Shown here piece after piece: positions 19,447 to 27,608 of a DNA stretch of 64,000 bases. Position numbers and translations under genes: made by a program. This DNA comes from Sphingomonas jinjuensis. Its GTDB lineage: Bacteria; Pseudomonadota; Alphaproteobacteria; Sphingomonadales; Sphingomonadaceae. The stretch's first letter is position 1. Each line of letters begins with the position of its first letter. Where the stretch lies: assembly GCF_014197105.1 (NCBI RefSeq), contig NZ_JACIEV010000001.1, forward strand, positions 1-64,000, given 5' to 3'. Below the pieces are notes generated by a model that did no database searches, was not told where the DNA came from, and saw only the letters and a program-made list of their open reading frames with translations.

Positions 19447-21555
19447 TCAGAAGATGCCCAGGAATTTCTTCCGCTGCCCCGGGCTCTGCTTGTCCTTGCC
19501 CTTCTCGTCCTTCGCGGTCGTACCGCGGCCGACGTCGTCGCGGGGCTGGCCCTTGGTGGTGCGCTGCGCCTTGGCGGTGGCGCCCGACAGGACCGGGCCG
19601 CAGGCCGCCGCCTTGGCGTCGCCGACGTCGACGAAGGCCAGGATGCCGGCGAGCGGGGTCGCAAACAGGCTGAGGCCGAGCCCTGCGCCTGCGCGGCCGA
19701 CGAGGTCGGGCGAGATCACGTCGAGCGACGGCTGGGCGAACACGCCACCCAGCCCGACCGGCGACTGGCCGGAAAAGAGCGAGAATTTCTTGGCATCGGC
19801 GCGGATGGCGAGGTCGATCGCCTCGTTCTTGAAGCTGAAGCCGCCGCGGCCGACGATGACGTTCTTCGTCGTATCGATCAGGATCGGGTCGGCGGCGGCG
19901 ATGCCGTTGCGCACGGTGAAGGCGATCAGCCCGCAATTGATGCGCACCGGCTCCTTCAGCGCACCCTGGAACATCTTCTGCGCAAAGGTGCCGATATCCA
20001 GCTCGGCGAGCTGGACGTTGCGCGTCCACAGGCTGCCGCCGGGCATGATGAAGGCGATGCGCCCGCGCGCGGTGCTGAGCGAATCGTGGATGGTATCGCC
20101 CCTGCCCGCCAGCTCGATCCGCCCCTTGATCGTGCCGCTCGTCCCCGCTTCCGCCACGCCATAGCCCGCCAGCAGCCGACCCATCGGCGTCGACGCGAGG
20201 CGAATATCGTAAGTAACGGCGCTCGGCCGCTTCTGCGTGTCGAAGACGACGTTGGCGGCGACGTTGCCGCGCGCCATCGAGAAGGTCATCGGCTCGAGCG
20301 CCAGCCGCCCCCGGTCGAGCACCAGCGTGACGTCGACGTTGGAGATCGGCACGTTGCGCGAGCGGACGGTGCGGATCGTCCACTTCAGGTCCGCGTCGAA
20401 CCGCTGCATCGTTGCGATCGGCAGCGCCGCGTCGGGCAGGATGCGCTGCGGCGCCGCGCCGGTGGCGGCAGCGGCGGCGATCGCCCCCTTGGTCGCGACG
20501 ATATCGGGATTGTAGCCGATGAAGGGCGCGGCATCGATGATGTCGAGCTTGTCGGTCGCGAGCCTGGACGAGAGGTGCAGCCGCTCGCCGTTGGTGACGG
20601 TGAGCGTGCCGGCGAGATCGGTGTCGCCCGCGGTGCCGCGCAGTCGCGTGAAGCGATATTCGTCGCCGCTCTTCACCAGCTGGCCGCGCACCAAGTACGT
20701 GCGCGTCTGCGGGATGACGACGCCGATGATGTCGAGCAGCTCCGCCATGTTGCGGCCCTTCGCCGCGACCGACAGCGGCACGTCCTCGATCTCGGCGAGC
20801 GACGGCAGGGTGCCGGCGACGTCGATGACGTTGTTGGCGGCGCGCGCGCGCATCACCAGCTGGTTCTGCCCGCGGTTGACGGTCGCGTCGGGCGACAGCA
20901 GCCGCGCGGTGAGTGTGAAGGGCGTCTGGCGCACCCGGCCGCCGCCGGTGACCCCCACCGAGCGCCCGATGCGGGCGTCGTTCGACGTGATGTCGGCGAT
21001 CTTCAGGTCGGCGCGCAGCTGAAGCCGTGGATCAACGAAGCGGACCGTGGTGCCGGTGACCCGCGCGACGTCGATGCGGGGAAATGCCAGCGGCTTGCCG
21101 CCCTTCTTGTCGCTGAACGTCCAGCTGTTGGTCGAATGATCGGGTTTCCATTCCAGGTCGGCGGCACCCCCGTCGAGGTCGAGGCTGTAGAAGCGGCGCT
21201 TGCCGAACAACAGCGACAGGGGCGCGATCCGCGCGTCGATCCGCTTCGCCTCGAACAGCTTGGGCCGGGTCGTCCAGCCGGGGTTGGCAATGCTGAAGCC
21301 TTCGGCGACGAACGCGATCCTGAGCGGCGCGAAATAGAGCTGGAAGTCGCCGTCGACCGTGACGGTGCGATTCGTCAGCCTGCCGACGATGCTCTCGAAG
21401 GGATGCTTCAGGAAGCGGCCCTTGGTGATGAACAGCACCGCCCAGGCCAGCACGACCACGCCCACCACGCCGAGCAGGACGTTGCGCACCCGATGGCGCC
21501 GCTGCATGCGGGGCGGCGCTTCGCCCGATGCGGGTTGCTGATCGGCCGCGTCCAT
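19447..21555 (-). CDS. AsmA-family protein
   Basis: A 702-residue AsmA-like protein, a group of inner-membrane-anchored proteins facing the periplasm and linked to lipid transport and outer-membrane assembly. After a short cytoplasmic N-terminus rich in Arg/His there is one transmembrane helix (VLLGVVGVVVLAWAVLFI). A long beta-rich region follows, with the family's repeated 'rid..l....' segments, and a C-terminal FVDVGDAKAAACGPVL element typical of sphingomonad AsmA proteins. ATG 21555 is chosen; the in-frame ATG 57 bases upstream adds residues unlike the family. The Lys-rich C-terminus ends just before REP sequence. Confidence 0.85.
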   Translation of the reverse strand: MDAADQQPASGEAPPRMQRRHRVRNVLLGVVGVVVLAWAVLFITKGRFLKHPFESIVGRLTNRTVTVDGDFQLYFAPLRIAFVAEGFSIANPGWTTRPKLFEAKRIDARIAPLSLLFGKRRFYSLDLDGGAADLEWKPDHSTNSWTFSDKKGGKPLAFPRIDVARVTGTTVRFVDPRLQLRADLKIADITSNDARIGRSVGVTGGGRVRQTPFTLTARLLSPDATVNRGQNQLVMRARAANNVIDVAGTLPSLAEIEDVPLSVAAKGRNMAELLDIIGVVIPQTRTYLVRGQLVKSGDEYRFTRLRGTAGDTDLAGTLTVTNGERLHLSSRLATDKLDIIDAAPFIGYNPDIVATKGAIAAAAATGAAPQRILPDAALPIATMQRFDADLKWTIRTVRSRNVPISNVDVTLVLDRGRLALEPMTFSMARGNVAANVVFDTQKRPSAVTYDIRLASTPMGRLLAGYGVAEAGTSGTIKGRIELAGRGDTIHDSLSTARGRIAFIMPGGSLWTRNVQLAELDIGTFAQKMFQGALKEPVRINCGLIAFTVRNGIAAADPILIDTTKNVIVGRGGFSFKNEAIDLAIRADAKKFSLFSGQSPVGLGGVFAQPSLDVISPDLVGRAGAGLGLSLFATPLAGILAFVDVGDAKAAACGPVLSGATAKAQRTTKGQPRDDVGRGTTAKDEKGKDKQSPGQRKKFLGIF

Positions 21556-21713
21556 GACGGGGCAAGCGTTTCGCCAGCGTTCCGGTTCCCCGGGTTGCCT
21601 TTTGCCCCTCACGCGTCTATGCGGCCCGCTTCCCGAGCGAGGCGATAGAGGACTGCCCGGCCATCAAGGGCTGCCGCGGCTGTCTTAGCCTTGCTCCAGA
21701 CGAAAGGACCAAA

Positions 21714-21917
21714 ATGCCCAAGCTCAAGACCAAGAGCGGCGTGAAGAAGCGCTTCAAGCTCACCGCCAGCGGCCTGCTGAAGCACGGCGTCGCCGGCAAG
21801 CGCCACCGCCTGATCAGCCATAACGCCAAGTACATCCGCCAGAACCGCGGCACCAAGGTGCTGTCGAAGGCCGACACCGCGACGGTGAAGGCCTGGGCGC
21901 CCTACGGCCTCAAGTAA
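21714..21917 (+). CDS. rpmI: 50S ribosomal protein L35
   Basis: A 67-residue basic protein with the L35 signature MPKLKTKSGVKKRFKLTASG and later HRLISHNAKYIRQNRGT. It has a Shine-Dalgarno (GAAAGGA) before the ATG and is followed 17 bases later by rplT. The translation-factor gene infC, often the first gene of this operon, is not upstream here. An autoregulatory L20 site was not identified. Confidence 0.97.
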   Translation: MPKLKTKSGVKKRFKLTASGLLKHGVAGKRHRLISHNAKYIRQNRGTKVLSKADTATVKAWAPYGLK

Positions 21918-21934
21918 GCGAGAAGGACTAGCAT

Positions 21935-22300
21935 ATGGCACGCGTCAAGCGGGGCGTAACCACTCGCGCCAAGCACAAGAATATCCTGGAACAGGCCAAG
22001 GGCTATCGCGGTCGTCGCAAGAACACGATCCGCGTCGCCCGCCAGGCCGTCGAGAAGGCGGGTCAGTACGCCTATCGCGACCGCAAGGTGAAGAAGCGGA
22101 CGTTCCGCGGTCTGTGGATCCAGCGCATCAACGCCGGCGTCCGCGCCGAGGGCCTGACCTATTCGCAGTTCATGCACGGCCTGAAGCTGGCCGGTGTCGA
22201 GCTGGACCGGAAGGTCCTGGCCGACATCGCGATGCACGAAGGCGAGGCGTTTAGCGCCATCGTCGCGCAGGCGAAGGCGGCTTTGCCCCAGGCCGCCTGA
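21935..22300 (+). CDS. rplT: 50S ribosomal protein L20
   Basis: A 121-residue 23S rRNA-binding protein needed early in 50S assembly. It starts [20 protein letters not shown] and contains [20 protein letters not shown] and [20 protein letters not shown], as expected. It forms an operon with rpmI and ends in a strong hairpin terminator. In many bacteria pheS follows directly; here a REP cluster and a GIY-YIG gene intervene. Confidence 0.98.
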   Translation: MARVKRGVTTRAKHKNILEQAKGYRGRRKNTIRVARQAVEKAGQYAYRDRKVKKRTFRGLWIQRINAGVRAEGLTYSQFMHGLKLAGVELDRKVLADIAMHEGEAFSAIVAQAKAALPQAA

Positions 22301-22325
22301 GGCGACCTGTCGTAGACGGATGAAG

Positions 22326-22356
22326 GGGCGCTGGTGGCGACACCGGCGCCCTTTTT
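22326..22356 (+). terminator. Rho-independent terminator of rpmI-rplT
   Basis: GGGCGCTGGTG pairs with CACCGGCGCCC over an 11-bp stem (one G-T pair) with a GCGA loop, and is followed directly by TTTTT. Confidence 0.92.
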
Positions 22357-22390
22357 CGTTCCGGCGGGCATCGGCCCCCGCCACCTCTAT

Positions 22391-22553
22391 CCGTCATCCC
22401 GGCGGAAGCCGGACTGTAAGGATTGTTGGGTTGGCTGCGCTGCGACACACACCGGTGGTCATTCCCGCGAAGGCGGGAATCCATACTGGCTGGTGGCGGT
22501 GATGATCTTCAGGCTCAGTGATAATGGATCCCCGCCTTCGCGGGGATGACGGA
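22391..22553. repeat. Three REP palindromes (family C) before the GIY-YIG gene
   Basis: GTCATCCCGGCGGAAGCCGG at 22393-22412, ATTCCCGC-gaag-GCGGGAAT at 22461-22480 and ATCCCCGC-cttc-GCGGGGAT at 22529-22548. The last two are inverted relative to one another. The third ends 15 bases before the GIY-YIG start codon, and that gene's Shine-Dalgarno (GGAGGAAGG) begins right in its ATGACGG edge. Confidence 0.88.
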
Positions 22554-22563
22554 GGAAGGTTCG

Positions 22564-22863
22564 ATGGTCCGGAAACGCTATCCGGGCGTGTATATCCTGG
22601 CAAGCGGGCGGCATGGCACCCTCTACATCGGCGTCACGTCAGACCTCGTCGGCCGGATGATCCAGCACCGCAACGGAACGTTCCGAGGCTTCACCAGCCG
22701 GTACGATGTCACTCGACTCGTCTGGTATCAGATGGCCGACACGATGGAAGCGGCCATCACCCGCGAGAAGCAGCTGAAGAAGTGGAACCGCGACTGGAAG
22801 CTACGCCTGTTCGAGGAAAGCAATCCCGAATGGGTTGACCTCGCCCCCGAGCTGGGGCTGTGA
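22564..22863 (+). CDS. GIY-YIG family nuclease-domain protein
   Basis: A 99-residue single-domain GIY-YIG protein (YhbQ/UPF0213-like). The motif appears as PGVYILAS and LYIGVTSDL, with the conserved Arg in [11 protein letters not shown], the family's [10 protein letters not shown] and [18 protein letters not shown], and a C-terminal Glu region. Many such short proteins have unproven nuclease activity. The gene sits alone between rplT and pheS, preceded by three REP palindromes, a setting that suggests it arrived with or acts on those repeats. ATG 22564 follows a good ribosome-binding site; an upstream in-frame ATG (22546) lies in the repeat. Confidence 0.9.
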   Translation: MVRKRYPGVYILASGRHGTLYIGVTSDLVGRMIQHRNGTFRGFTSRYDVTRLVWYQMADTMEAAITREKQLKKWNRDWKLRLFEESNPEWVDLAPELGL

Positions 22864-22903
22864 CCGACCGCAACGACCTATATCCCTCCCTGGGAGCAAC
22901 CAA

Positions 22904-24031
22904 GTGACCGATACCGACGATCTCCGCCATCAACTCCTGTCCGCCGTCGAGGCCGCCGCCACGCTCGACGCGATCGAGACGATCCGCATCGAGGCGCTGG
23001 GCAAGCAGGGGCGCGTCACGCAGCTGCTGAAGACGATGGGCGCGATGAGCCCCGAGGAGCGCCAGGTCCAGGGCCCTGCCATTCACGGGCTGCGCGAAGC
23101 CGTCACCAACGCGATCGCGGCGCGCAAGGCGGCGCTCGAGGCGGATGCGCTGGCGGCGAAGCTCGCCAGCGAGCGGATCGACCTGACGCTGCCGGTCGAC
23201 GCCGTGCCCGCGGGCACCGTCCATCCGGTCAGCCAGGTCATGGACGAACTCGCCGAGATCTTCGCCGACCTGGGCTTCGCAGTCGCGACGGGGCCGGAGA
23301 TCGAGACCGACTGGCACAATTTCACCGCGCTCAACATCCCCGACACGCATCCGGCGCGCGCGATGCACGATACCTTCTATCTGCAGCAGGGACTCGACGC
23401 GAAGGCGGCAGGGACAGCGGACGAGAAGACGACCTTCTCGCTGCTGCGCACCCACACCTCGCCGGTGCAGATCCGCACGATGCTGGGTCAGAAGCCGCCG
23501 ATCCGCATCATCGCGCCGGGGCGCACCTATCGCTCCGACTCTGATGCGACGCACACGCCGATGTTCCACCAGGTCGAGGGGCTGGTGATCGACAAGGGCA
23601 TCACGCTCGGTCACCTCAAGTGGACGCTCGAGACGTTCCTGAAGGCGTTCTTCGAGCGCGACGACATCGTGCTGCGGCTGCGCCCGAGCTATTTCCCGTT
23701 CACCGAGCCATCGGCGGAGATCGACGTCGGCTTCACCTGGACCAAGGGCAAGCGAGTCATCGGCGGCAGCGGCGATGCGCAAGGCGGCGGCTGGCTGGAG
23801 GTGCTGGGCAGCGGCATGGTCCACCCGAAGGTGATCGCGGCCTGCGGGCTCGACCCCGCCGAGTGGCAGGGCTTCGCCTTCGGCTGCGGCATCGATCGGC
23901 TGGCGATGCTGAAATACGGCATGGACGATCTGCGCGCCTTCTTCGACGGCGATATCCGCTGGCTGAAGCACTATGGCTTCGCCGCGCTCGACGTGCCCAC
24001 GCTGTCGGGCGGGGTCGGCGCGGCGGCGTAA
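22904..24031 (+). CDS. pheS: Phenylalanyl-tRNA synthetase alpha subunit
   Basis: A 375-residue class II aminoacyl-tRNA synthetase subunit that charges tRNA-Phe with PheT as an alpha2-beta2 enzyme. It begins with the N-terminal coiled-coil region ([20 protein letters not shown]). It has motif 2 [20 protein letters not shown], then [17 protein letters not shown], and motif 3 [23 protein letters not shown] at 22904 is the best start: [12 protein letters not shown] fits the family N-terminus, and the longer frame overlaps the GIY-YIG gene. pheT follows after a REP. Confidence 0.96.
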   Translation: MTDTDDLRHQLLSAVEAAATLDAIETIRIEALGKQGRVTQLLKTMGAMSPEERQVQGPAIHGLREAVTNAIAARKAALEADALAAKLASERIDLTLPVDAVPAGTVHPVSQVMDELAEIFADLGFAVATGPEIETDWHNFTALNIPDTHPARAMHDTFYLQQGLDAKAAGTADEKTTFSLLRTHTSPVQIRTMLGQKPPIRIIAPGRTYRSDSDATHTPMFHQVEGLVIDKGITLGHLKWTLETFLKAFFERDDIVLRLRPSYFPFTEPSAEIDVGFTWTKGKRVIGGSGDAQGGGWLEVLGSGMVHPKVIAACGLDPAEWQGFAFGCGIDRLAMLKYGMDDLRAFFDGDIRWLKHYGFAALDVPTLSGGVGAAA

Positions 24032-24045
24032 GCCCCCCCCCGCCA

Positions 24046-24092
24046 CCGTCATCCTACTGCATCCATGGATCCCGGCGTTTGCCGGGATGACG
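24046..24092. repeat. REP palindrome (family C) inside the pheS-pheT gap
   Basis: ATCCCGGC-gttt-GCCGGGAT at 24069-24088, with outer CGTCAT / ATGACG ends, fills the 74-base space between pheS and pheT and ends 13 bases before the pheT start codon. Confidence 0.85.
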
Positions 24093-24105
24093 TAAGGTCA
24101 ACGAC

Positions 24106-26526
24106 ATGAAGTTCACCCTCTCCTGGCTCAAGGACCACCTCGACACCGACGCGTCGCTCGACGCGATCGTCGAGGCGCTGACGCGTATCGGGCTGGAAGT
24201 GGAAGGCGTCACCGATCCCGGCGCGGCGGTGAAGCCGTTCCGCGTCGCGCGCGTCCTGTCCGCCGAGCGGCATCCGCAGGCCGACAAGCTGCAGGTGTTG
24301 CAGGTCGACGCCGGCGACGGGCCGCTTCAGGTGGTCTGCGGTGCGCCCAATGCGCGCGCTGGGCTGGTCGGCGTGTTCGGGGCGCCGGGCGACTATGTGC
24401 CGGGGCTCGACGTCACGCTGAAGGTCGCGGCGATCCGCGGCGTCGAATCGAACGGCATGATGTGCTCGGCCCGCGAGCTTCAGGTCGGCGAAGGGCATGA
24501 CGGCATCATCGAGCTGCCCGACGATGCGCCGGTCGGCACCAGCTATGCCGACTATGCCGGGCTGAACGATGCGGTGATCGACGTCAGCATCACTCCCAAC
24601 CGGCAGGACTGCATGGGCGTGCGCGGTATCGCGCGCGATCTGGCGGCGGCGGGATTGGGGTCGTTGAAGCCGATCGGCACGTCGCTGCACCTCGACGATG
24701 TCTCTCCGGTGGAGGGCAGCGGCGAGGCGCCCGCGATCCGTACCGAGACGCCGGGCTGCCCCGCCTTCTACGCCCAGGCCGTGACCGGCGTCGCGAATGG
24801 CGAGGCGCCCGAATGGATGCAGCGCCGGCTGCGCGCGGTGGGGCAGAAGCCGATCACGACACTGGTCGACATCACCAACTATGTGATGCTGGATCTCGGC
24901 CGGCCGCTTCACGTCTATGACCGCGCCAAGGTGGCGGGCGCGCTGGTGGCGCGCGCCGCGCAGGATGGCGAGCAGGTGACCGCGCTCAACGGCAAGACCT
25001 ATGCGCTGAGCGCGGGCATGACCGTGATCGCCGACGATCACGGCGCCGACGATATCGCCGGGATCATGGGCGGCGAGCGCACCGGCGTGTCGGCGGACAC
25101 GACCGACGTGCTGATCGAATGCGCCTATTTCGACCCCGATCGCACCGCACTGACCGGCCAGGCGCTGGCGCTGACCAGCGACGCGCGCCAGCGGTTCGAG
25201 CGTGGGGTCGATCCCGCTTTCCTCGACGAAGGGCTGGCGATCGCGACCCGCATGGTGCTGGCGCTGTGCGGCGGCACGCCCTCTGCCATCGCGCGCGCGG
25301 GGGAGCCCCCGGTGGCCAAGCGCGTCATCCGCTTCGATCCGAAGCTGACCGAGCGATTGGGCGGGCTGCATGTCGCGCCCGAGCGGCAGGCGCGGATCCT
25401 GCTGTCGCTCGGCTTCACGCTGGGCGCGATCGATCATGCCGATGCGTATAGCGACGCGCTGATGGCGACGATCGAGAGCGACTGGCCGGTGAGCGTGCCG
25501 ACGTGGCGCCGTGACATCGACGGGCCCGCCGACCTTGTCGAGGAAGTGATCCGCATCGAGGGGATCGACAAGGTCGCGAGCACGCCGCTGCCGCGCTTGC
25601 CCGGTGTCGCCAAGCCGACCGCCACGCCCGAGCAGGCCTGCGAACGCCGCGTCCGCCGTGCCGCAGCCGCGCGCGGGCTGGACGAGGCGGTGACGTGGAG
25701 CTTCGTCAGCGAGGGCGAGGCAGCGCCGTTCGGTGGCGGGGCGTGGACGCTCGCCAACCCGATCAGCGAAGAGCTGAAGGTGATGCGGCCGTCGCTGCTG
25801 CCCGGGCTGCTGAGCGCGACGCGGCGCAACCTCGCGCGCGGTGCGGGCAGCGTTCGGCTGTTCGAGATCGGCCGGCGCTATCTGGCCGACGGCGAGCGCG
25901 CGACGCTGGCGCTAGTGATGGCCGGCGACAAACGCGCGCGGGGCTGGCGCGAGGGCAAGGGCGTCGGCTTCGACGCCTATGACGCCAAGGCACAGGCGCT
26001 GGCGCTGCTCGCCGCGGCGGGCGCACCGGTCGACAACCTTCAGGTGTTTGGCGAGGCGGGCGATGCCTGGCATCCCGGCCAGTCGGGCACGCTGCGGCTG
26101 GGGCCGAAGACGGTGCTGGCGGCGTTCGGCATCGTCCACCCCAGCGTGCTGAAGGCGTTCGACATCGACGGCGCGGTTGCGGCGGTCGAGCTGTATCTCG
26201 ACGCGATCCCGCCCAAGCGTACGCAGGGCTTCGCGCGCGTCGCCTATGCGCCGCCGGCGTTGCAGGCGGTACGCCGCGACTTTGCCTTCAGCGTGCCCGC
26301 CGAACTCGCCGCAGACGCACTGGTGCGCGCGGTGAAGGGCGCGGACAAGGGGGCGATCGTGACCGCGCGCGTGTTCGACGTGTTCCGCAAGGACGGCGAG
26401 ACGTCGATGGCGGTCGAGGTGACGCTGCAACCGCAGGAAAAGAGCTTCACCGACGCCGAGCTGAAGGCGGTAGCGGACAAGGTCGTCGCCGCGGCGGCGA
26501 AGCTGGGCGCGACGTTGCGGGGTTGA
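24106..26526 (+). CDS. pheT: Phenylalanyl-tRNA synthetase beta subunit
   Basis: An 806-residue partner of PheS, full length. Domains in order: a short N-terminal segment (MKFTLSWLKDHLDTD), an EMAP/tRNA-binding OB domain with ERHPQADKLQVLQVDAG and GVESNGMMCSARELQ, and the B3/B4 editing domain with SITPNRQDCMGVRGIARDL. The B5 and catalytic-like core contains LVEEVIRIEGIDKV and AVTWSFVSE. The ferredoxin-fold anticodon-binding domain at the C-terminus has YAPPALQAVRRDFAFSVP and KSFTDAELKAVADKVVAAA. Confidence 0.97.
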   Translation: MKFTLSWLKDHLDTDASLDAIVEALTRIGLEVEGVTDPGAAVKPFRVARVLSAERHPQADKLQVLQVDAGDGPLQVVCGAPNARAGLVGVFGAPGDYVPGLDVTLKVAAIRGVESNGMMCSARELQVGEGHDGIIELPDDAPVGTSYADYAGLNDAVIDVSITPNRQDCMGVRGIARDLAAAGLGSLKPIGTSLHLDDVSPVEGSGEAPAIRTETPGCPAFYAQAVTGVANGEAPEWMQRRLRAVGQKPITTLVDITNYVMLDLGRPLHVYDRAKVAGALVARAAQDGEQVTALNGKTYALSAGMTVIADDHGADDIAGIMGGERTGVSADTTDVLIECAYFDPDRTALTGQALALTSDARQRFERGVDPAFLDEGLAIATRMVLALCGGTPSAIARAGEPPVAKRVIRFDPKLTERLGGLHVAPERQARILLSLGFTLGAIDHADAYSDALMATIESDWPVSVPTWRRDIDGPADLVEEVIRIEGIDKVASTPLPRLPGVAKPTATPEQACERRVRRAAAARGLDEAVTWSFVSEGEAAPFGGGAWTLANPISEELKVMRPSLLPGLLSATRRNLARGAGSVRLFEIGRRYLADGERATLALVMAGDKRARGWREGKGVGFDAYDAKAQALALLAAAGAPVDNLQVFGEAGDAWHPGQSGTLRLGPKTVLAAFGIVHPSVLKAFDIDGAVAAVELYLDAIPPKRTQGFARVAYAPPALQAVRRDFAFSVPAELAADALVRAVKGADKGAIVTARVFDVFRKDGETSMAVEVTLQPQEKSFTDAELKAVADKVVAAAAKLGATLRG

Positions 26527-26532
26527 ACTGGT

Positions 26533-26551
26533 CCTCCCCCGGAGGGGGAGG
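26533..26551. repeat. CCTCCCCC-GGA-GGGGGAGG hairpin (family E)
   Basis: A perfect 8-bp stem with a 3-base loop follows the pheT stop codon by six bases and precedes the epimerase-like gene. No T-run, so it is not an obvious terminator. Confidence 0.75.
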
Positions 26552-26574
26552 AATGCAAGACGAAGGAGACTCAC

Positions 26575-27459
26575 ATGACCGAGCGCGCCATGATCCGTAT
26601 CGGCAACGGCACGCTGTCCGCGGCGATCAATCCCTTTGGGGCCGAACTCAGCCACCTTGAGGATGCGCAGGGTCGCGAGCTGATGACCGATGCCGATCCG
26701 GCCTATTGGACCGGGCGGGCGCCGATCCTGTTCCCTGTCGTCGGCCGCCCCTATCGCGACACGATCCGCGTCGACGGCACCGCGTACGACATGAAGCAGC
26801 ACGGCTTTGCGCGCCGCAAGCTGTTCGACGTGGTCGAGCAGAGCGAGAGCCATGTCGTACTGGCGCTGAGCGAGGACGAGGAGACGCTGGCGATCTATCC
26901 GTTCGCCTTCGTCCTGACGCTGGCCTTCCGCCTTGACGGCCCGACGCTGCATATCGAGGCGCGCGTCGCCAATCCGGCGCAGACGCCGCTGCCTGCGAGC
27001 TTCGGCTTCCACCCCGCCTTCGCCTGGCCGCTGCCCTATGGCGAACCGCGCGAGGCCCACCGCATCACCTTCGAGGCGGACGAACCCGAGGCGATCCGCT
27101 GCATCGCCAGCGACGGGACGATCGCGGAAGGGGAGCGCCCCTCCCCGCTCGACGGCGGACGCGAGCTGCTGCTGCGCGACGATCTGTTCGCGGACGATGC
27201 GCTGGTGTGGGATCACGTCGCGTCGCAACGCGTCACCTATGGCGCGGCGCAGGGGCCGGTGCTCGACATCGCCTTTCCCGATACGCCGATGCTGGGGATC
27301 TGGACGAAGCCGGGCGCGCATTACGTCTGCGTCGAGCCGTGGCACGGCATTGCCGACCCGGAAGGCTATACCGGCGAGTTCAAGGACAAGCCTGGCGTGT
27401 TCACGGTCGAACCGGGCGGGGAGAAGCGGATCGCGTTGAGCGTGACGCTGGTGGCGTAG
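26575..27459 (+). CDS. Aldose 1-epimerase-like (galactose mutarotase superfamily) protein
   Basis: A 294-residue beta-supersandwich protein of the aldose 1-epimerase/YihR-YeaD-like group. Features are NPFGAELSHLED near the start, the substrate loop ILFPVVGRPYRDTIR, MKQHGFARRK (catalytic-type His), PASFGFHPAFAWPL (second His), and CVEPWHGIADPEGY containing the C-terminal Glu. The pattern fits mutarotases that interconvert sugar anomers, but the natural sugar is unknown. A clear GAAGGAG ribosome-binding site precedes ATG 26575. Confidence 0.88.
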   Translation: MTERAMIRIGNGTLSAAINPFGAELSHLEDAQGRELMTDADPAYWTGRAPILFPVVGRPYRDTIRVDGTAYDMKQHGFARRKLFDVVEQSESHVVLALSEDEETLAIYPFAFVLTLAFRLDGPTLHIEARVANPAQTPLPASFGFHPAFAWPLPYGEPREAHRITFEADEPEAIRCIASDGTIAEGERPSPLDGGRELLLRDDLFADDALVWDHVASQRVTYGAAQGPVLDIAFPDTPMLGIWTKPGAHYVCVEPWHGIADPEGYTGEFKDKPGVFTVEPGGEKRIALSVTLVA

Positions 27460-27471
27460 GACGCTAAGGGG

Positions 27472-27577
27472 CCGTTCGTCCTGAGGAGCCGCTGAGCGAA
27501 GTCGAAGCGGCGTCTCGAAGGATATGTGGTTCGAGACGAGGCTTCGACTTCGCTCAGCCTCTCCTCACCACGAACGG
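27472..27577. repeat. CCGTTCG...CGAACGG composite inverted repeat (family B)
   Basis: Outer arms CCGTTCG and CGAACGG enclose inner pairs such as CTGAGCGAAGTCGAAGC with GCTTCGACTTCGCTCAG, and GTCTCGAA with TTCGAGAC. It lies between the epimerase-like gene and prfC, and is closely related to the copy at 19146. Confidence 0.85.
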
Positions 27578-27608
27578 TTGGGGAGCGATTGGAAGAAGCA
27601 GAAGAAGA

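Noticed and set aside
19426..21648. 740-codon plus-strand open frame
   Set aside because: Antisense to the AsmA-family gene; the translation is Arg/Asp/Gly-rich with no domain motif, whereas the minus strand has a membrane anchor and AsmA features.
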